Below, one piece after another: positions 30,399 to 33,596 of a stretch of DNA of 33,596 nucleotides. The DNA is from Myxococcales bacterium (GTDB lineage Bacteria; Myxococcota; UBA727; GCA-2721815): NCBI GenBank assembly GCA_002721815.1, contig PBLQ01000028.1, positions 1 through 33,596 on the forward strand, in the 5' to 3' direction. The notes beneath the pieces were generated by a model. That model was not told the DNA's origin and did not search any database. It saw only the letters and a list, made by a program, of their open reading frames with translations. The position numbers and the translations under genes were made by a program. The first letter of the stretch is position 1; every line of letters starts with the position of its first letter.

Positions 30399-31070
30399 TT
30401 AGGCCTGACTTCCGCTCGCAGCATCTTTGCTGACATTTGCATCTTCTTTGTCAGGCTCCGGGAGCGGAAAGAAGGTCCGCCAGAAGATGAGAATGGCCCC
30501 CACCACAATGCATGAATCAGCCACGTTAAAGGTGGGGTAATGGGGCCAACTGGGGTCATAAAAGCCGGCGTAAACGTCAATAAAGTCGATCACATAGGCC
30601 AAACGCACCCGATCGATGAGATTGCCTACCGCCCCGCCCGCAATAAGCGACAAAGCAGTCATGAAAAGGCCATCAGGCATGGGGTACCGAAAATACCAAA
30701 ACAGCAAGACGATGAAACAAATCAAACTCACAATGACCAAGAAGGGCCGGCGAAACCATTCAGGAAAAGACTGGGTCAGGCTAAAGGCCGCCGCCGGGTT
30801 TTCACGATAAATGAAGTTGAAAAACTTGGGAACGATCACGATGGTGTCGGAATGCCGAAACACTGTTTTCTCAGTGGTGACGGGTTCACCGTCAACTACC
30901 TCAGTGACCGGAATCGTTCGCGGTGTGGCCAAGCGCTCTTGTGCCCAGATTTTACTGGCTTGATCCGCCACCACCGAAATCAACATAATGCCCGCAAGCC
31001 AGATGAGCTTTTGCTTCCAAACGAACACTGAAAAAGCGGAGGGGACGTAATCTTTAAAATCTTTTGTCAT
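30399..31070 (-). CDS. lspA: Lipoprotein signal peptidase II
   Basis: LspA removes signal peptides from acylated prolipoproteins in the inner membrane. The 223-residue product has four hydrophobic segments and the family motifs: DQASK near residue 36, ENPAAAF, GNLIDR with catalytic D153, and FNVADS with catalytic D185. It is longer than the typical ~165 residues. The extra length is an N-terminal extension, a ~30-residue loop after the first membrane segment (PVTEVVDGEPVTTEKTVFR) and a polar C-terminal tail. The ATG directly follows the secA stop, so the two export genes are co-transcribed. It should act on the lipoproteins encoded in this window. Confidence 0.96.
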   Translation of the reverse strand: MTKDFKDYVPSAFSVFVWKQKLIWLAGIMLISVVADQASKIWAQERLATPRTIPVTEVVDGEPVTTEKTVFRHSDTIVIVPKFFNFIYRENPAAAFSLTQSFPEWFRRPFLVIVSLICFIVLLFWYFRYPMPDGLFMTALSLIAGGAVGNLIDRVRLAYVIDFIDVYAGFYDPSWPHYPTFNVADSCIVVGAILIFWRTFFPLPEPDKEDANVSKDAASGSQA

Positions 31071-33596
31071 TTAGGACCCCGCACTCGGACGTGATTTACT
31101 GCCTTTACGCTCTTTCGACTTCATGCGTCTTCGTTGGGCACGGTTCATTTTGGCGGGTGGTGCGGAAGCCCCCGGCATTTGCCCGTTGTTTCGCACCCCT
31201 GTTGGCATGCTGCCTGCCCTTTGTGGCATTCCGCCCGCTGGCTTTCCTTTTTGTGCACCACCCGCTGACGGATGCGATGCCACCATGTTGTCGGCTTGTT
31301 TTTGTGCACGGGCCATTTGTTCACGACGCAACGAGGCAATTTGGTCTTCGCCATCTGCGTTTTTCACCGTGGCTTTAAAGACCTTTTCGAGGACTTCATC
31401 ACGAATCAATGCCATGAGCATTTCAAACATTTGGAAGCCTTCTTTTTTGTATTCTTGCTTGGGATCTTTTTGTCCGTACCCGCGCAGGTGAATGCCTTCA
31501 CGCAAGTGGTCCATGGCCGACAAATGCTCTTTCCAGCGCTTGTCGATGGTCTGTAAATACAAATACGTTTGCATCTCATTATAGACTTCGGTGCCCATGG
31601 CTTCTTCGCGCGCCTGGTAATACCGATGGATGTCACCGAACACCTGGTCTTCGAGATCTTGGCGAGCGCCTTTGAAACCCACCAAATCCACATGGACACC
31701 TAAGAGTTCAAAAAGAGTTTGAGAGAGCTCTTCGATTTTCCAATCAGCAGCCGGTACTTTTTCGGGTGCAATGCTGGCCACTTGGTGAAGCACAAATTCC
31801 TCGACCAGATCTAAAATGAGTTCTTCGGTTTTCTCACCGCCCAACACCTCGCGACGCAAACCATAAATAGACTTACGTTGCATGTTCATCACGTCATCAT
31901 ACTCAATCACGTTTTTACGGGAATCGAAGTGAATGCCCTCCACCCGTTTTTGGGCATTGGCAATGCTCTTATTCACCCATTTATGTTCGATGGGGATGCC
32001 GTCTTCCATGCCCAGGCGCTCCATCACGCCAATCATTTTTTCGGAGCCGAAAATCCGCATGAGGTCATCTTGCAAGGAAAGGTAAAAAGACGAAGAGCCA
32101 GGATCGCCCTGACGGCCCGCCCGACCACGTAGCTGGTTATCGATGCGACGGCTTTCGTGACGCTCTGTGCCCACGATGTGCAGGCCACCGGCGTCGAGTA
32201 CTTTTTGTTTTTCCTCGCTACAGCTTTTTTCGAACTGGGGCAGCACCTCGTCATAATACGCCAAGGCTTGGTCATAATAAGCTTTGCGATCTTCAAAAAT
32301 CGCGCGCTGCACATCCTCCATACTGCCCGGCCCATCGGGCATCACAAAGTCGTCCCCTTTTTTGGCAGCTTCTTCTTGCAAGCGTTCTTGCTCAGCCTGC
32401 CATACTTGCTCGTGGGCAATCATGAACTTGAGATCTTTGGCATCGTTTTGCGCCATGCGCTCCGTGTTGATGAGTTCGCGGTCACCGGTCAGCCAACCAA
32501 ATTCTGCCACCTGCTCATCGAGATGGCCCATGCGGCGCGCCACTTCTTGCCGCGACAAATGCTCGGGATTGCCACCCAACAAAATATCGGTACCACGACC
32601 TGCCATGTTGGTGGCGATGGTCACTGAGCCCAGCTTACCCGCCTGCGCCACAATACTGGCCTCATCACGGTGCCGCTTGGCGTTGAGGATATGATGGGCA
32701 ATGCCCTTACGTTTGAGCCCCGTGGACAACACTTCGGATTTCTCCACCGAAACGGTACCCACCAAAACGGGCTGGCCTTTGTTGTGGGTGGTTTCAATAT
32801 CATCCACGATGGCCATGTATTTTTCTTTATCTGTTTTATAGATCAAATCGTTATCATCTCGACGAATGACCGGCTTGTTGGTGGGAATCACCACCACATC
32901 GAGATTGTAGATTTTGGCAAATTCTTCGGCCTCGGTGTCCGCCGTCCCCGTCATGCCTGACAGCTTGGTGTAACCTCTGAAGTAGTTTTGAAAGGTGACC
33001 GTGGCAAGGGTTTGGTTTTCTTTTTGAACCCGTACATTTTCTTTGGCCTCGATGGCCTGGTGCAAACCGTCGGACCAACGACGACCGTGCATCAAACGCC
33101 CGGTGTGCTCATCAACGATGACCACTTCGCCGCCTTCTACCACGTAATCGCGATCACGCTTGAACATGGTTTGACCACGCAATGCTTGATTGATGTGGTG
33201 AAGGATTTCGATGTTCACCGGATCGTACAAATTATCGATCTCAAACAATGACTCACTGCGCTCCACCCCTTCTTCGGTGAGCAGCACGGTGCGGCCTTTT
33301 TCATCCACCACGTAGTGTTCATCTTTTCGCAGTTGTGGAATCAGTTTGGCGGTGCGGTGGTAGCCCTCAGAACGGTCGTCGGTGGGGCCAGAAATGATCA
33401 ACGGCGTTCGGGCCTCATCGATCAAAATGGAGTCCACCTCATCCACGATACAAAACGCTTGCCCTCGCTGTGCGTAGTCGGTGAGCGCGAATTTCATGTT
33501 GTCGCGCAAATAATCAAAGCCAAACTCATTGTTTTGGCCGTAGGTGATATCGGCTTGGTAAGCGGCTTTTTTGTGCTCGCTTTCTTGATTGGGAAT
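31071..33596 (-). CDS. secA: SecA preprotein translocase ATPase (C-terminal part, start beyond right edge)
   Basis: SecA drives proteins through SecYEG by ATP hydrolysis. The frame is open to the right edge, so the first ~100-200 residues are outside. Visible landmarks are FGFDYLRDNM at the edge, the DEVDSILIDEARTPL Walker B region, GMTGTADTEAEEF, TNMAGRGTDILLGG, GTERHESRRIDNQLRGRAGRQGDPG, and the scaffold motif LREGIHLRGYGQKDP. Between GGNPEH and GGLHIVGTERHES there is an insertion of roughly 100 residues relative to the E. coli enzyme. The C-terminus lacks the zinc-binding Cys/His SEC-C motif and ends in a Gly/Pro/Met-rich and then basic tail (MNRAQRRRMKSKERKG). Confidence 0.97.
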   Translation of the reverse strand: MPNQESEHKKAAYQADITYGQNNEFGFDYLRDNMKFALTDYAQRGQAFCIVDEVDSILIDEARTPLIISGPTDDRSEGYHRTAKLIPQLRKDEHYVVDEKGRTVLLTEEGVERSESLFEIDNLYDPVNIEILHHINQALRGQTMFKRDRDYVVEGGEVVIVDEHTGRLMHGRRWSDGLHQAIEAKENVRVQKENQTLATVTFQNYFRGYTKLSGMTGTADTEAEEFAKIYNLDVVVIPTNKPVIRRDDNDLIYKTDKEKYMAIVDDIETTHNKGQPVLVGTVSVEKSEVLSTGLKRKGIAHHILNAKRHRDEASIVAQAGKLGSVTIATNMAGRGTDILLGGNPEHLSRQEVARRMGHLDEQVAEFGWLTGDRELINTERMAQNDAKDLKFMIAHEQVWQAEQERLQEEAAKKGDDFVMPDGPGSMEDVQRAIFEDRKAYYDQALAYYDEVLPQFEKSCSEEKQKVLDAGGLHIVGTERHESRRIDNQLRGRAGRQGDPGSSSFYLSLQDDLMRIFGSEKMIGVMERLGMEDGIPIEHKWVNKSIANAQKRVEGIHFDSRKNVIEYDDVMNMQRKSIYGLRREVLGGEKTEELILDLVEEFVLHQVASIAPEKVPAADWKIEELSQTLFELLGVHVDLVGFKGARQDLEDQVFGDIHRYYQAREEAMGTEVYNEMQTYLYLQTIDKRWKEHLSAMDHLREGIHLRGYGQKDPKQEYKKEGFQMFEMLMALIRDEVLEKVFKATVKNADGEDQIASLRREQMARAQKQADNMVASHPSAGGAQKGKPAGGMPQRAGSMPTGVRNNGQMPGASAPPAKMNRAQRRRMKSKERKGSKSRPSAGS

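Overview
The window looks like chromosomal DNA of a Gram-negative, delta-proteobacterium-like organism (Myxococcota or Bradymonadota type). The signs are a giant Cys-rich surface protein with Asp-Ala-Gly stalk repeats and a MYXO-CTERM-like tail, several lipoproteins, an lspA gene directly behind secA, and bacterial-microcompartment (BMC) pentamer genes. The placement is inferred from gene content only. No rRNA, tRNA, transposase, integrase or CRISPR array was recognised.

Layout. 1-2674 (+): the tail of a gene entering from the left edge, translationally coupled to a membrane-anchored alkaline-phosphatase-superfamily hydrolase. 9401-2655 (-): a probable operon of mobA, fdhD and a 1739-residue fusion (AstD-like aldehyde dehydrogenase, class III aminotransferase, GNAT-like domain, degenerate second aminotransferase). 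9531-11588 (+): nhaD sodium/proton antiporter, then a small Cys-rich lipoprotein. 12940-11591 (-): a PilZ protein and an O-methyltransferase-like gene, with a leader repeat that could mask the PilZ ribosome binding site. 27582-13105 (-): one continuous frame of 4825 residues. It appears to be two genes joined by loss of a stop: a ~3980-residue mosaic surface protein and an 829-residue lipoprotein that resembles the N-terminal module of vitellogenin-type lipid transfer proteins. 29969-27880 (-): a tight operon of two BMC-P proteins, an M48 protease lipoprotein and a class II aldolase. 33596-30399 (-): the C-terminal part of SecA, and LspA.

How the parts may work together. The best candidate for an undescribed system is the giant protein and the lipoprotein. 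They are adjacent, share a homologous ~95-residue helical module, and carry complementary anchors: a sorting signal on one and a lipobox on the other. The giant protein also has a ~950-residue beta-rich region with recurring Leu-Pro hydrophobic strands. A split, surface-exposed lipid-transfer or lipid-storage complex is a testable hypothesis, not a demonstrated function. The mobA-fdhD pair points to a formate dehydrogenase elsewhere, and the fusion beside it would couple amine removal to aldehyde oxidation. The BMC-P/aldolase operon suggests a microcompartment for an aldolase-derived aldehyde, but no hexamer shell gene lies in the window.
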